Assembly: GCA_963971575.1 (NCBI GenBank)
Contig: OZ020616.1
Coordinates: 20,875,713-20,939,712 of the forward strand
DNA length: 64,000 nucleotides
Origin: Liopterus haemorrhoidalis
Lineage: Eukaryota > Arthropoda > Insecta > Coleoptera > Dytiscidae
Direction of reading: 5' to 3'
The notes beneath the pieces were generated by a model. That model saw only the letters and a program-made list of their open reading frames with translations, did not search any database and was not told the origin of the DNA. The translations under genes were made by a program, and so were the position numbers. This document shows positions 32,647 through 44,709 of this stretch, piece by piece; the stretch's first letter is position 1; each line of letters starts with the position of its first letter.

Positions 32647-33411
32647 TTAGGTGTACCGGAAAGTTTTTTCGTTTTTATTATTAGTGCAGTATGCGAGCTA
32701 GTCACGACTTATTCGCTGAATTAAACAGACGTCTTTTGCGTTTTGATTAAACTCTGTAATCTTGATCTGCTTCATAAAACATTTGCACTGTTTATGGTGA
32801 TAAACTAAGTGTACGCACATATCAACAGTGGTTTAAAAAATGTAAATCAGGAAATTTATGCTTGGATGATGAACTTCGATCTGGAAGGCCCTATAAACCA
32901 ATAATTTATTATGAAATGTTAAAACCGGGGCAAAGTGTTAATTCTGATCTCTACTGTGAACAATTGGATCAACTGAATCAGAATTTGACCAGAAATCGGC
33001 CAGAAACTGTGGATAGAAAAGGAGTTATTCTTCAAGGCGACAATACCTGACCTCATTCATCAAAAAAAGACACGTGAAAAAATTTCCGAACTTGATAGGG
33101 AGGTTCTAACACACCCACCCTACTCACCAGATATTTCACCCTCCGATTATCACTTATTTCGGTCACTGGAACACTTTTTAAGAAACAAGACACTTAGAGA
33201 TATGAACCATGTTAAAATGAGCCTTGAACAATTTTTTCCTTCAAAATATCAGAAATTTTATAAATCGAGAATATTTTCTCTTCCTGATAAATGGCAGACT
33301 GTTATAGATCACAATGGTAACTATTTTACTCAATAAAGTACATTTTTTTCTTTCGATTTGTTTCTATTTTAATAATAACAAATAAACGAAAAAACTTTCC
33401 GGTACACCTAA
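32647..33411 (+). mobile_element. Internally deleted mariner with long near-perfect TIRs
   Basis: The termini are TTAGGTGTACCGGAAAGTTT and its exact complement, continuing to about 28 bp, flanked by TA. Length is 765 bp versus about 1.3 kb for intact mariners. It contains a deleted transposase gene. Confidence 0.92.
32770..33336 (+). pseudogene. mariner transposase, internal deletion
   Basis: HTH remnants (YQQWFKKCKSGN, then DDELRSGRP, about 32825-32890) jump straight to YEMLKPGQSVNSDLY (about 32911), skipping the second HTH half and the first catalytic Asp region. The second catalytic Asp is in LQGDN (33033-33047). A frameshift follows at once, then HPPYSPDISPSDYHLF carries the third. The normal C-terminal region ends near 33336. 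Confidence 0.88.
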
Positions 33412-33413
33412 TA

Positions 33414-33905
33414 TTTATCAAAACAATTTTTTACAATACCTTGTTAAAATTTCATTCACATTTTATTACTATAGCAATGATTTTTGTGGTTTACTTGTCT
33501 TCCAATAATAGATTCATTACAATAACGCAACTATCAATAATATATTAAAAAGCATAAAAATTAAGACCAACAGTGCCACAAGCATAACATGATTTTATTT
33601 ACGCTAATTTATTCTTAAATCTATTAAAAAGTGCCAATGAACTAAGTACCTAAGAGCAATGCCGGGCGGTGGTATTTGGGCGCCAGGAGCATACATTGTA
33701 AAAAAGTTCCTAGATCCTATTGTCGCATCTAACCGGGTCTGGTGCTTCATGCTTGAAGCAACTTGCTACTACCACCACACGACCAGCCTACTAGGGTTAT
33801 TCTGAACAAACTATGTTAACTTTAACAGACTGTAAACCTTAATGGTCAAAATATATCCTATCTTTTAATACGTACCATATGGTGAATTTGCAATATTACA
33901 GCTAT
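33414..33905. other. Spacer with one GC-rich patch
   Basis: 33655-33790 is GC-richer (GCCGGGCGGTGGTATTTGGG) and stands out from the surrounding AT-rich DNA, but has no long frame, pol III boxes or TIRs that I can define. Confidence 0.35.
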
Positions 33906-33913
33906 GTTATAAA

Positions 33914-36540
33914 CACTATTGTAATGTATCTAGTTATAAGCAGTGTTGAGCATAGATAACTTAAAATGTTATCTGGTCAAAGATAAGATAATACCATGTT
34001 TTTGTTATCTAAACAAAGATAAAGATAATAAAAAAAAATAATTATCTAGAAAAAATAAGATAATCTAAGAAAAAATCAGATGATAGATAAGATAAACCCC
34101 CTCCACATTTTTATGGCGCGAAACTCAAATTATCCATGATAAATTCACCATATCGCTTTCATCCGAAGAGGAATCAATTAAAAGTATCTCGTTTAATAAA
34201 TATTGTTGATTCATATTTACATATATGTATACCTAGTTTTGTCATTTGCAGAACATCAAAGAATATTGAGATTAAGTTTTAAATAGACCATATTAGTAAC
34301 TACGTCCAAAATGAGATTCAGTGCTGCCGTCTCTAGGTTGGTTTCCTTTTATTTGAATTTAGCATGTTGTTTTTTTTTTAATTGTATTTGGGAAGTATAA
34401 ATTAAGTTTTCAAAGTAAGAAAATGCTTCACATCAAAACTACAAGTCAATATTTATTAATTAAAACTCTTATTTTATACATTATAATTTAATACATCATT
34501 ATTTTTGCAGATCAATATTATTTTGCAGGTTAACTTTACGTTAATAATTGGTATTATGGCAAATAACATAGCAATAAGTATGTTTGCCATTTCTAATTAG
34601 TTAAGGACAATATACTGTTCTTATTTTATCTATTCTAAAATATCTATATCTAAAAACGAAAAAATTTGTAATTAAGAATGTGACTGTAGTGGTTCCAATT
34701 TGGAGAAAAATAATACACCATTATGCATTCCGAAACAAAATATTAATATTTACTTAGTTTTAATTAAATAAATACTTAAGATATTTCGATTTTCATATTG
34801 TTTAAAAACGTAACCTATGAATATATTTTTGAATCCTTATTTTTATGTTTATAAAAACATTATTCTATAATACAATGTATCTGAACTGTATATATTAGTA
34901 TATACTTACCAAAGATATACATTTTTTGCTCAAAAATTGAAAATATTTCAAAAATTAATGTAACAAAAGTAATGACATGTATTTTAAATCTCTCAAAAAA
35001 ATCCAAAGGAAACCGTTGCCAGATGGCAGCACATGTATGTGACGTCACACTAATATGGTCTATTATCTATAAAAATTATCTGAAATTACAGATAAAGATA
35101 ATGAAAATGCTTATCTAAATGAGATAATAGATAAAAATGTAAACCAGTATCTAAGAAGATGATAGATAATAATATGTCATCTAAGTGCATTATCTAGATA
35201 AAATTATCTAGATAATGCTCAACACTGGTTATAAGTATCTAGATACAAATTAGATACTTTTTGAAATATATATCTGTATCTGTATCTAGATATTTAAATA
35301 TAAGTATCTTGTATCTGTACTTCAGATATTTTGATCGTTACTTTATTTTTATACCATGATACCGACCTGATATAATAGTTTAATTATAAATTGTCATTTT
35401 AAATATTTTATTTTTACTATAAACAAAATTCAAAAATCAATTGAAATTCTGACGTTTACAAATTAAATTTATATGGAATCTAAAAAAATATATATATTCT
35501 CATTCGTTTTTCGTAGCATTTGAACGGTCGTAAAAATAGTAGGTATTTAGGTACCACAATAGTAGGTACAATACTTAAGGAAAATGGGTAATTTTTAATG
35601 AAAACTAAGTTTTTGAATAACTATTGTTGCTATTTTGATAAGCAATTTACTAAAAACATATGAAAAATTATATCCAAACAAGTGGTTTGGGAGTGGACCG
35701 TGGTTTTGTGAAGACTTGGGCAAGACAAATTAAGGCCCTTCAAAAGTATCCAGTGGTTAAAAATACACTTTGATAAATTTTTTGAGGCATTTCTTCACTT
35801 AAGGCCTGGCTCTAGTCCGCCTCACCCAAAGGCCAGCCATGCTAGTGTGGATATTAAGTCCATTTCCTAATTGCAATCAGTAAGATAAGTTGGTGTGTTT
35901 CCTAAAGGACGTAAAATTGAATAAAGTATGAAATGTTCATATAAATTTAATTTGTAAGCGTGAGATTGTCAACTGAAATTTTGTCTATAAATTAAATTTG
36001 TATGGAATGAGAAAAAAACTAATCACATATTTTTTATCAGTAATTTTTTATTATTATCAAAAATGATCGTGACAATACACGAATTCCACTTCAATTAGGG
36101 CTAAAATTTGATTGAAAGGAACATCGTCTTAACAAGTACATAGCTGCATATCTATAAGACTAACATTACTCTTATAGATACGCAGCTCATATGTCAGCAC
36201 ATATGATTAACATAATACATACGTTATTTAGTACAAATTTATTCCGGAGAAGTCTTTTACCTTGAATTTAGTGGGCTTTTTGTGACGTCACGGTCATTTT
36301 TGAACAGCCTGTATAATACTGATTAACATGCACTGTTTGTTTGGTAAAAAATATGGTATTTTAATTTTTAAGTGTTTTTCAAAAGTATCTAGCTGTATCT
36401 AGATACAAACATTTTTGGCATGTATCTGTATCTAGATATTTTTTATAATTCTGTATCTGTATCTGCATCTAGGTACAATTTTTCTTAGGTATTTGTATCT
36501 GTATCTAGATATTTTTTTAAATGTATCTATTACAACACTG
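33914..36540. mobile_element. Outer hAT with TATCTAGATA subterminal repeats
   Basis: The ends are CACTATTGTAATGTATCTAG and complement of CAGTGTTGTAATAGATACAT. The duplication is GTTATAAA (33906-33913) versus GTTATAAT (36541-36548), 7 of 8. Both subterminal regions are packed with GTATCTAGATAC-type motifs (35236-35330 and 36380-36525). No transposase is visible. It contains the inner hAT at 33941-35227. Confidence 0.85.
33941..35227. mobile_element. Inner hAT (AGATAAGATAA family), copy A, TSD GTTATAAG
   Basis: The ends are CAGTGTTGAGCATAGATAAC and complement of CAGTGTTGAGCATTATCTAG. A perfect 8-bp duplication GTTATAAG is at 33933-33940 and 35228-35235. It lies only 27 bp inside the left end of the outer hAT. 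Copy B of the same family is at 53801-62383. Confidence 0.93.
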
Positions 36541-36548
36541 GTTATAAT

Positions 36549-37479
36549 GTACAAGTCTGTTCAGAGTAATCCTATAAGAGTGCTGCCTACAGATTGCTTC
36601 AATGCGTTTCCGATAAAACTGCATCAAGAAATCAAGCAGTTACTGCGCAAGAGAAAAATAATACAAACAATAAAATTAAATACACATAGCTATATATTAG
36701 GCTGGCGGACACATAAAATAAGTCAAAAAAGCTGGAAAAAATATTGGTTCATTTCATAAATTCAATTTCTCGAGAAATACGCCTTATATTTGGTACAATA
36801 GACATCTGATATCAAAATTTCCTAGTGCCACAAGTGTAGTATCAGATATACTATAATTTTTAAAATATGTCCGATCTAGGACATTTTAGCTACGCTTATC
36901 ATGTTTCACGCCATTGGTTCACTTAGAATAACACTAGAATCTAAAACAATCTCACACACAATGTATTCTCACAAACACGAACAGTGAATATGTACTTTTG
37001 TCGTAGCTATGTTTAAACAATGAAATAAGCTGATTGATAAACTACGCACTTGTAATCTCTTACTACCTTCCAGAGGGAGTGAGAGAGAAACACATCAGTA
37101 CGTTAATTATAAGTACAGTCATATGATCTTGATCGAACTTCTTTTAAAAATTGTAGTGTAATAAAAAGTGTCTCCCGTGAAATTACATAAATTGCTTTTT
37201 TCCGCTAGCCTGAGATATATTTTCACAATCTGTTAGCCTATGTCTAATTTATCTATGAGATTTTTATTGTACATACAAAATTTTCCATTCCTGATAAGAT
37301 ATCGCCAGAGACGGTTGGCTCTCGGCCTCGCCCTCCCGCCGCCACTTGTTTTAACAATGTTTCCGTTAATTGCCATTTATAGTCCGTTCAGACGTTAGAA
37401 TGCAGTATTGATCTTATTGGAAATGAGAGCGGTGTTGCCCAATATTGTAAAAGTGTCAACTTTGTCAATGAACCCAAAA
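36549..37479. other. Spacer, no confident gene
   Basis: A short frame at 36493-36759 begins inside the hAT end and has no known domain, though its sequence about 36565-36700 is less AT-rich. 37310-37350 is a GC-rich patch. No defined ends. Confidence 0.35.
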
Positions 37480-37617
37480 TACGAGGGACATTCAATAATT
37501 AAAGAGACAGCGTAAATTGATGTAGAAAAAAATGGCTTATAGGAGGAGTTTAGTACTTGCATGACTTTAGGTTGGCATCACTGGGATGAGCTGAGAACAC
37601 CTGACGGATAAAAATTG

Positions 37618-38457
37618 GGTACTATTCTACTTTAGCAAACCCACCAGGCGATGTTGCCAACTATAGTAAAATTAAAACAAGTAAATTTAAACTAAAATCA
37701 CAATAGAATTAAAATTATTTATATAATAATGCTTAACTTTCAGTTAAATAAATCTAATTAAATAAATATGGCGGTATTTAATAAATAATAATAATACTTT
37801 CACAGCTGATTAAAGAGTAAAATATGGGGTAAAATAAAGTACTGTGCACCTAAAAACTGGGTAATTAGGTTAGGTTTAATTAGTAAAAGTCTAGGACAGC
37901 AGAAGTCGAAGAGTTCGAAATAAGCTTAAAGGAATTTGTAAAAATGGTAGTATAGGATGTAATTCTGTACTTTTATTTTGTAAAGTAAGCTTACTTTGAG
38001 CCTTTCGGCTTTTGCTGTCCTAGATTTTTACTAACTAACCTAACCTAATTACCTTGTATTTAGGTGCATAGTACTTTATTTTCTCTCATATTAGCCCAGT
38101 TAAAATTGTGTATCATTGTGTATGCGTTTATAACATAGTGGTGTAGGGTGCCAGTTCACTGTCCACATAAATTAAAATTTAAAAATATACCTATCCATTC
38201 AATAGATGATAACTACAACAGAAAAAAATTGAAATAAATAATATTTTATTAAATTTAAACTTCATTTATATGTTAAAACTATAATTACAGTAGAAAATAA
38301 ATTAATATTACTTATTTCTTTATATCTTATAAATAAACTCATTTAATAAATTGATATATATTAAATTTAAATTATTAAAATTGAAATATTACATTTTACT
38401 ATTGCCAACACTGCACGCATGCGCAGTAAGGTGGGTTTGCTAAAGTAGAATAGTACC
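37618..38457. mobile_element. 840-bp MITE, perfect ~28-bp TIR, TSD AAAAATTG
   Basis: It starts GGTACTATTCTACTTTAGCA and ends with the exact complement; 28 bp match perfectly. An 8-bp duplication AAAAATTG is at 37610-37617 and 38458-38465. GG-start TIRs with 8-bp duplication could fit Merlin or Mutator-like elements; superfamily not settled. Confidence 0.88.
37831..38082. repeat. Internal fold-back inside the 840-bp MITE
   Basis: Left arm about 37831-37905 (AAAATAAAGTACTGTGCACC ... CTAGGACAGCAGAAG) is complementary to about 38009-38082 with scattered mismatches. The spacer is about 100 bp. It could be an older MITE captured inside the larger one. Confidence 0.7.
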
Positions 38458-38584
38458 AAAAATTGTTTTGTTTATAACCTCAAAATTGCATTTAATGATG
38501 GCGTGTCCGCTTGAAGTTTCCACATTAGTTTAACAATGTGTAGTTTAGCTGCTTTCTGTAGGTAAAAAACCGGCTAAAATATTT

Positions 38585-39141
38585 TCTCGAATGATTTTAC
38601 AGTACGATGAAAGTTGTATGAATCGCGGAAATTTTTATAAGTGGGCAGAATAGCTCATAAATGGCCGAAACTCAGTGACTGACGAGCAACGGCCTGGCCG
38701 GCCTGTTGAAGTGTCAACTCCTTCGCTTGAAACCCGACATTATTCGTGAAGACCTACTACTCAGACATGCTGATGAACAAAGTAAAGCCAGCAATGAGAG
38801 AAAAACGTCGCGGATCTCAAAGAAAAGGCGTGATATTGCTCCACGACAATGCTCGCCCTCATACCGCCAAGCTGACCCAAGAAACCATTAAAAAAATGGG
38901 TTGGCAGATACTACCTCATTCTCCCTATAGTCCAGATTTGACTCCCTCTGATTTTTATTTGTTTGGTCCACTCAAGGAGGCATTACGTGGAAAAAAGTTC
39001 AGCGACAACGAGGAAGTCAAAGAATTTGTGGGAAACTGGCTCAAACAACAAGATAAAGATTTCTTTGCATCAGATATAAAAAAACTAGTTCATCGTTGGG
39101 CCAAGTGTATTAATATTCTTGAGGATTATGTTGAGAAGTAG
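38585..39141 (+). pseudogene. mariner transposase, HTH remnant plus catalytic C-half
   Basis: An N-terminal remnant reads YDESCMNRGNFYKWAE, stop, then SVTDEQRPGRPVEVSTPS (to about 38725). The middle, including the first catalytic Asp, is deleted. From 38746 the frame is open: KGVILLHDNARPHTAK with the second Asp, HSPYSPDLTPSDFYLFGP with the third, and a normal end at CINILEDYVEK (stop 39141). Spacing between the last two Asp fits DD34D. Confidence 0.9.
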
Positions 39142-39227
39142 TAAGTCTCATTTTGTAAAAATACAGTTTTTTTTTTTTTTTTGTTTCTACATCAGTTTGA
39201 CTCTTTAATTATTGAATGTCTCTCGTA

Positions 39228-40145
39228 TCATACGTAATTTTATATTCTTTTGTTAATAATTTATTTAAATAAAATGGAAAAAGATTCAGGGAAAAATGAA
39301 TAACCATTTGTGTCGTGTTTTGAACGATCAACGTATTTTACAGCTGGCAACTTCGCTAAGGAAGAAAAGGATAGTGTTATTGGGATAACACATTAGAGAG
39401 TATGAAACAGAACTACTCCATTTGTCCTTCATTGCATTTTAACGTTCGAACGAACTATAGATAAAATCACCTTCGACATAACCTTAATTTCAATCGTTTG
39501 GTTACCACTGGACTACATATATAATTTACCACCTCCTTTTGTACAGTTTCAGTAATTTGGTCATCATTCTAACATTAACTATACCTACATTTTACAATAC
39601 GTATATGGTGCTATTTGTTATCTTGGTGTGGTAACATTGCTTCTTAAGTGAAGGCCGTACATAGGGTACAATAGTACCACGATTTATCTCTTCAAATATT
39701 TATAAAAACAAAAATTGTTTGAGTACATTGTTGTGTACATATTTTTGTAATTATTCATTTTATCTTTTAAGCAAAATAGAAATTAAAATGCTATTTTAGC
39801 TGTGAATATACATACATACAAATTTATATTTAAAATTTATTCTTTTTTAATATTATTTGTTATGTTATATTATTATTATTATATTTTACCATCTCATTTG
39901 GCTTATTTTTGATATCTGTTTCGCTAGATATATACAGAAAACATTATATTTGACTCTTAATACTCCAGTACTCGCGTGGGGTACATACGTGTCCCAATCA
40001 TATTTAAAATGAGCTTACGTGAAAGCAGTATGTGGTAGAGGTTCTATTTAATGTACAGTAGTATAGTTTTGCTTTAATGCAAACTTTATTAATAAAGTCT
40101 ACATATTTTATCGTGCTGTCATATCATATTCATGTTCGTCATATA
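39228..40145. other. AT-rich spacer, no gene seen
   Basis: No frame with recognisable domains, no RNA gene and no clear TIRs. Confidence 0.4.
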
Positions 40146-40770
40146 ATGCTCTACCACTTCGAGAAAGGATGGAAAGCGGCACTGTTATTACGCGATTTCA
40201 ACGAGCTTTTCGGCAAAGGAACAGTCAGTCAAAAACAAGTTTTGAAAGATGGTTCCACAAGTTCAAATCGGGTGACACAAGTTTTAAGGATGATGAAGGA
40301 AGAGGGCGGCCATCGGATTACGACGATCAGGCACTTTTGTCAGCCGTAGAAGAAGACGATAGCATGACAACCCAGCTACTGGCCGAAGACTTCAATGTCG
40401 ATCAATCCACGATCGTCCGTCGCATAAAAAAGCTTGGAAAAGTGTGGAAATTGGCTGGATGGGTGCCTCGCGAACTCTCCGACGGCAACAAAGCCGATCG
40501 AGTTCGAATTTTTACCGAATTGCTGCAGAGAAACGAGCAATCGTTATTTTTGAAGAATCTTACCACTGATGAAGAATCGTGGTTGCTCTTCAAAAACGTT
40601 AAAAGAAAGACAGTTTGTGCATCTCCGGGTGAAACACCGAAAGGAATAGCAAAAGGTGCCCACAGTAAGAAGGCAATGTGGTGCGTACGGTGGGATAGAA
40701 GTGGAATCATCCATTAGGAGATCATTGCAAACGGCATTTGCATTTGCAAATTCAGCAATAAATCGTCTCC
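40146..40770 (+). pseudogene. mariner transposase, N-terminal half
   Basis: The likely start is the ATG at 40146 (MLYHFEKGWKAA). One frameshift near 40170-40200 leads into the frame that is open to 40717. It shows SFERWFHKFKSGD, GRGRPSDYDDQ, a second HTH with TQLLAEDFNVDQSTIVRRIK, then WVPRELSD and the first catalytic Asp in TTDEESWLLF, then RWDRSGIIH. After the stop at 40717 the next residues (EIIANG) still fit, then the gene is lost. The catalytic C-half is missing. Confidence 0.85.
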
Positions 40771-40980
40771 ATACAGCAATTTTTTTGTTGAATAAACTTA
40801 TATACAAAAAAATAAAAAAATCGTCGTTAATTTTGCATCAACCCAATACATTTTACGTACATAAATTCTATAATGCCGAACAGGAGTTCGTCTGAAATAT
40901 GACTTTCATTTTAATGTTATTCATTTTGTTATTTATTTATTTTTTTGTAAAATCAGTAACTTTACAAAATAAAATAAAGA

Positions 40981-41053
40981 CCAGCGACCGGGCCCCTTAT
41001 ATAAACGGGCCCTAGGCCAAGGCCTCGTAGGCCTAAGCGAAAAAACGGCCCTG
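40981..41053 (-). other. hAT-like GC-rich terminus fragment
   Basis: GGGCCCCTTATATAAACGGGCCC (a GC-rich inverted pair) followed by GGCCTCGTAGGCC and ending CGGCCCTG, which on the minus strand reads CAGGGCCG, a common hAT start. The other end was not found. Confidence 0.4.
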
Positions 41054-41069
41054 GCTACCGTCTTATTGG

Positions 41070-41553
41070 ATTCCTGGGGAATAATTTTTATCGACTACTT
41101 GCAACATGGAAGAACAATAACAGGCCAGTATTATGCGTCGTTATTAGACAGATTGAAAGAAAAAATCAAATCCAAAATACCTTATTTGGCAAAGAAAAAA
41201 GTCTTGTTCCACCAAGATAACGCACCTTCCCCTTAATCGGTAATTACGGTGGGGAATTAATCGAAAATGCACCGTATTCGCCAGACTTGGCTCCCTCCGA
41301 TTTTTTTCTGTTTCCAAAGCTCAAAAAATGGTTGACTAGAAAGACATTCTCATCAAATACTGAAGTCGTCGAAGGTGTGAATGGATATATCGAGAGTTTA
41401 AATAATTCTTATTTTTCTGAAAGAATGATAGGTCTTGAAAAGTGTTGTACATTTAGTATAGAGCTAATTGGAGACTATGTAGAAAAATAAATACAATTTT
41501 CCCCAAAAAGTTATGTTTTCTATTTCGTTCTAGAAATTTCCGATTACCCCTCG
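41070..41553 (+). pseudogene. mariner transposase, C-terminal half, with 3' TIR
   Basis: Unrelated to the preceding N-half in sequence details. It opens with LLDSWGIIFIDYLQHGRTIT, then VLFHQDNAPS with the second catalytic Asp, a stop and a short deletion, then NAPYSPDLAPSDFFLFPK with the third. It ends ELIGDYVEK (stop 41490). The element's right terminus GATTACCCCTCG ends at 41553 before TA. The N-terminal half is absent. Confidence 0.88.
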
Positions 41554-42553
41554 TATTTTCTGTCCCCCAAGATTCTTACCATGTTACGGTCTATTTCATG
41601 TCACATTTTGATGACATGATCTATCAATCTCCCTGTTAATATGGAGAGTTGTAGATGTCCGCCGAAAAGTAGAGCAGTCTTTTTCAAGCATATTGAAGAA
41701 ATTTATGGATAGAACTGCAATAGCTGTGCGAACTGAGACATATAGAGAAAAATTCAATAAAAACTCTACAGTGCTTAGCGTTAGCTAATGCTTAAACAAG
41801 AGAGGGACAAAATCTACAGTCAGGATCGTGCCGAACAATTTTGGCGTCTGAGGCAGACCATACTAATGGCGCCCCCTAAAAACATTATCGGGTCTATTCT
41901 GTATCTTTTGTGGTTAAAAAGATTTGGTTAAAAATTATGGTTAAAAAGTAACATTTTAACTAGGCGTTAAAATTTTAACCTTGTTTCTGATTCTGTATCT
42001 CAGGTTATAATCCAAGCGTTAAGTTCTAACTTTATAACCTTATGGTTAAAAGTTTGTTGTGAAATTATCTACAAGCGAAGGTAGTTTGCTAGTGTAAGTG
42101 TGGATCTAATGTAAGCAAGTGTTATGGTTGAATCGTGAATGAACAACAATCAAATATAATAAATCTATATTGCAGAAATATACAATATTTATATATAAAT
42201 AATATGGGTGCAGAAAGTAAATAATATAATATTACCATAACATGCGAAATGTATCAATATTTTTCTTTCTTTTTTTCCTCTATATGAAGATACTTCTATT
42301 TTCAGGTTATATTTATCTTATTATTATTTTTAAACAAACAGAGAAATCAAAATTTATAAGTGTACTTATCACGATTTTTTAAAAGTTACTTATATTTACT
42401 TATATTTACATGCAATATATCGGGAAATCTTTTGATTCTTTTCGGATTTTCAAAAAAACATTTGTAAAACGAGATATTCCGTAGAAGTTTTAGACAAATG
42501 TAAATATTTTAAAATGTTTCTTTAATGGCCGGTTGTTAAAGTAAGAATTATCC

Positions 42554-42625
42554 CTAACTCAAGTTAAAATCATTTGTTTTTGTATATTGTAACATACAAA
42601 AACAAATGATTTTAACTTGAGTTAG
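42554..42625. repeat. Perfect 32-bp inverted repeat with 8-nt loop
   Basis: Left arm 42554-42585 begins CTAACTCAAGTTAAAATC; right arm 42594-42625 is its exact complement; the loop is ATTGTAAC. It would form a strong cruciform or an RNA hairpin if transcribed. Confidence 0.95.
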
Positions 42626-43555
42626 AGAAAACGTTAGCAATCCGTCAGAGGTAAATTAAAAGGATCACTCATATCACGCAGTTGCCGTTGTTTAATTCGA
42701 ACTGATTTCCTAAAAAGCATTTGTATATATTTTATATTGACCTATATTAATTTTTCACTAATTAATCTCTTTTTGTTCAATTTGTTCTAGCAATAAATGG
42801 TTTAAAATAAACAAACCTGCCATGATTAATTCTAAACATGGATTTTTCTGGCTATTTGACGTTAAGAGGTTAGAATTACAGCTGATTAAAAGTTAACACC
42901 ATGTATTTGGCTGAAGTTAAAATTCCAAATATAACCTACTGAATTAACCACATCAAGGTTAAAATTTTAACGCCATAGAGCAGTGGTTCCCAAACTTATT
43001 TTGTCGCGGAACCCCAATGCGCTGTTCAAAAAAATACGGAACCCTTTTATTGGATTTTTTTTATACAACATAAAATACAAAAAAAAAAAAAAAAAAAAAC
43101 ATTACATTACTGCAAACTTTTTCCTTTTATATATACAATAGAATAGTAAGAGTTTAAAAATTATTAGTCATTTTCATTGTCTGCCTAAAAACTAGAATAT
43201 TAAAATTAAAAAAATAAATAAATCATGAATTCATATTTTTCATATAAAATTAATTCATCCTTTTGCTTTTGGAATTCTAATATCCTTTCAAAATTTGGTA
43301 TAATATTAGATAATCAAATTCGCACATCTGGTGCAGCATTTAGTTTACTGCGATATTTCGATATTGTGTCAGCGAATTTTAAAAATCCAGATTCACACAT
43401 GTACGTAGTTGCAAACGGTAACAAAAACCAAATAGCCCTTTTTGATAAATGAGGATATTGGTCATATATATCAGACCAGAAAGTTGTTTTTCTGTGTATC
43501 TGTAATACATTTATTTTTCTTGAATAAATTTTTAACTAAATCTTAATTCCTTTTT

Positions 43556-43673
43556 ACCGACCGCCAACATATATAAGGGAGGTATTGTGATCATACCGAT
43601 TTTGACATTTCGAGATTTCGATGAGTGTCCACGAATTGAGGTCCCTACATAAAGTTTTGACTATTTTTAGCAT
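43556..43673 (+). repeat. Truncated copy of the ACCGACCGCC MITE end
   Basis: About 118 bp closely matching 44053-44172 in direct orientation (ACCGACCGCCAACATATATA start), then unrelated sequence. A solo end or deletion derivative. Confidence 0.8.
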
Positions 43674-44053
43674 TAAGAATTATTTGAAGCAATTCTGTTC
43701 CTTATTTATTAATTTTTAATGACTATATTCCTTAATGAGCTTTATCAGGGCCAGCCATCTTGATTAGTAGTGACGCGAGATTTTTGCAAGTGGCGTTTGC
43801 ATTTTGTCTGTCGTTTTTAGTTGTTTTTAAGTGGTAAAAGTGCAGAGTGAACTTGAAAAAGTGTGTGATATTGTGGACTTTTATGTTTGGACTCCGTAGA
43901 GACCAAAAGTTGAGAGATTGAAAAGGTATTTGAAGATATTTTTGTTAATTTTATAATGCAAGTCATTGTTATGTAGAATGTGCGTGTATATACAATATGG
44001 AAACACGTACATATGTACATATATATGTAGGTATATATAGTACGTATATTTTT

Positions 44054-44709
44054 ACCGACCGCCAACATATATAATGGAGGTATTGTGATCATACCGATTT
44101 TGACATTTCGAGATTTCGCTGGATCTCCACAAATTGAGGTCTCTACATAACGTTTTGACTATTTTTAGCATGTCTGTCGGTCTGTCTGTGTACACGTGCA
44201 GAGCAAATTCGGCTAAAAGTATTTTTATGAAACTTCATATTTAAGCTTCTGCCATCAATGGCACAAGTTGATCAACTTTTGGTAAGAATCGGTTGACTAG
44301 AAATGGGAGTTTACTCGTGTCTATTTTAAGATTTTTGCGAATATTTAGCAACAGAAAAATATTTAGAAAAAATTTATTTAACAAAAGTTGCTATAAATGC
44401 AATAACTAATAACTTTTATTTGAGACGTTTCCAAATTGATGTTGAAATGTAAACAAATGTACCTAGGCACTAATGACCTTAGCAGTTGATGTGCCTTATT
44501 TTCTTCTAAATAAAAAAAAAAAAAAAATGCAAATACTAATAACTTTTATTTGAGACGTTTTTTTAAGTCTCAATTTTTTCATACTTATAGGTATGTAACG
44601 TTTCCATGGTCATGATAAATAATATCTCTGTTAGAAAATATTAGGCCAAGTTATTTCTACTCTGCTGCTAGAATGTATTTTATACAAGTACTTTATGATG
44701 GCGGTCGGT
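44054..44709 (+). mobile_element. 656-bp MITE with ACCGACCGCC ends
   Basis: The left end is ACCGACCGCC and the right end GGCGGTCGGT (10-bp perfect TIR). The interior contains (TCTG)n-like GTCTGTCGGTCTGTCTGTG and long segments nearly identical, in reverse orientation, to 46123-46773. Confidence 0.75.

Larger units (their letters stand above)
37482..39225 (+). mobile_element. mariner carrying an 840-bp MITE
   Basis: The ends are CGAGGGACATTCAATAATTA and complement of CGAGAGACATTCAATAATTA, flanked by TA; the inner TIR extends to TGATGTAGAAA. Without the MITE it is about 0.9 kb, again shorter than intact mariner. Confidence 0.9.

Noticed and set aside
37860..38055. AACCTAACCTAA / TTAGGTTTAA resembling insect telomeric repeat TTAGG
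   Set aside because: Only two imperfect units, located in the arms of a fold-back; not a telomere tract.
40077..40349. 90-codon frame overlapping the mariner N-half
   Set aside because: Only its part from 40146 to about 40200 is mariner sequence; the rest is an out-of-frame reading of the transposase gene.
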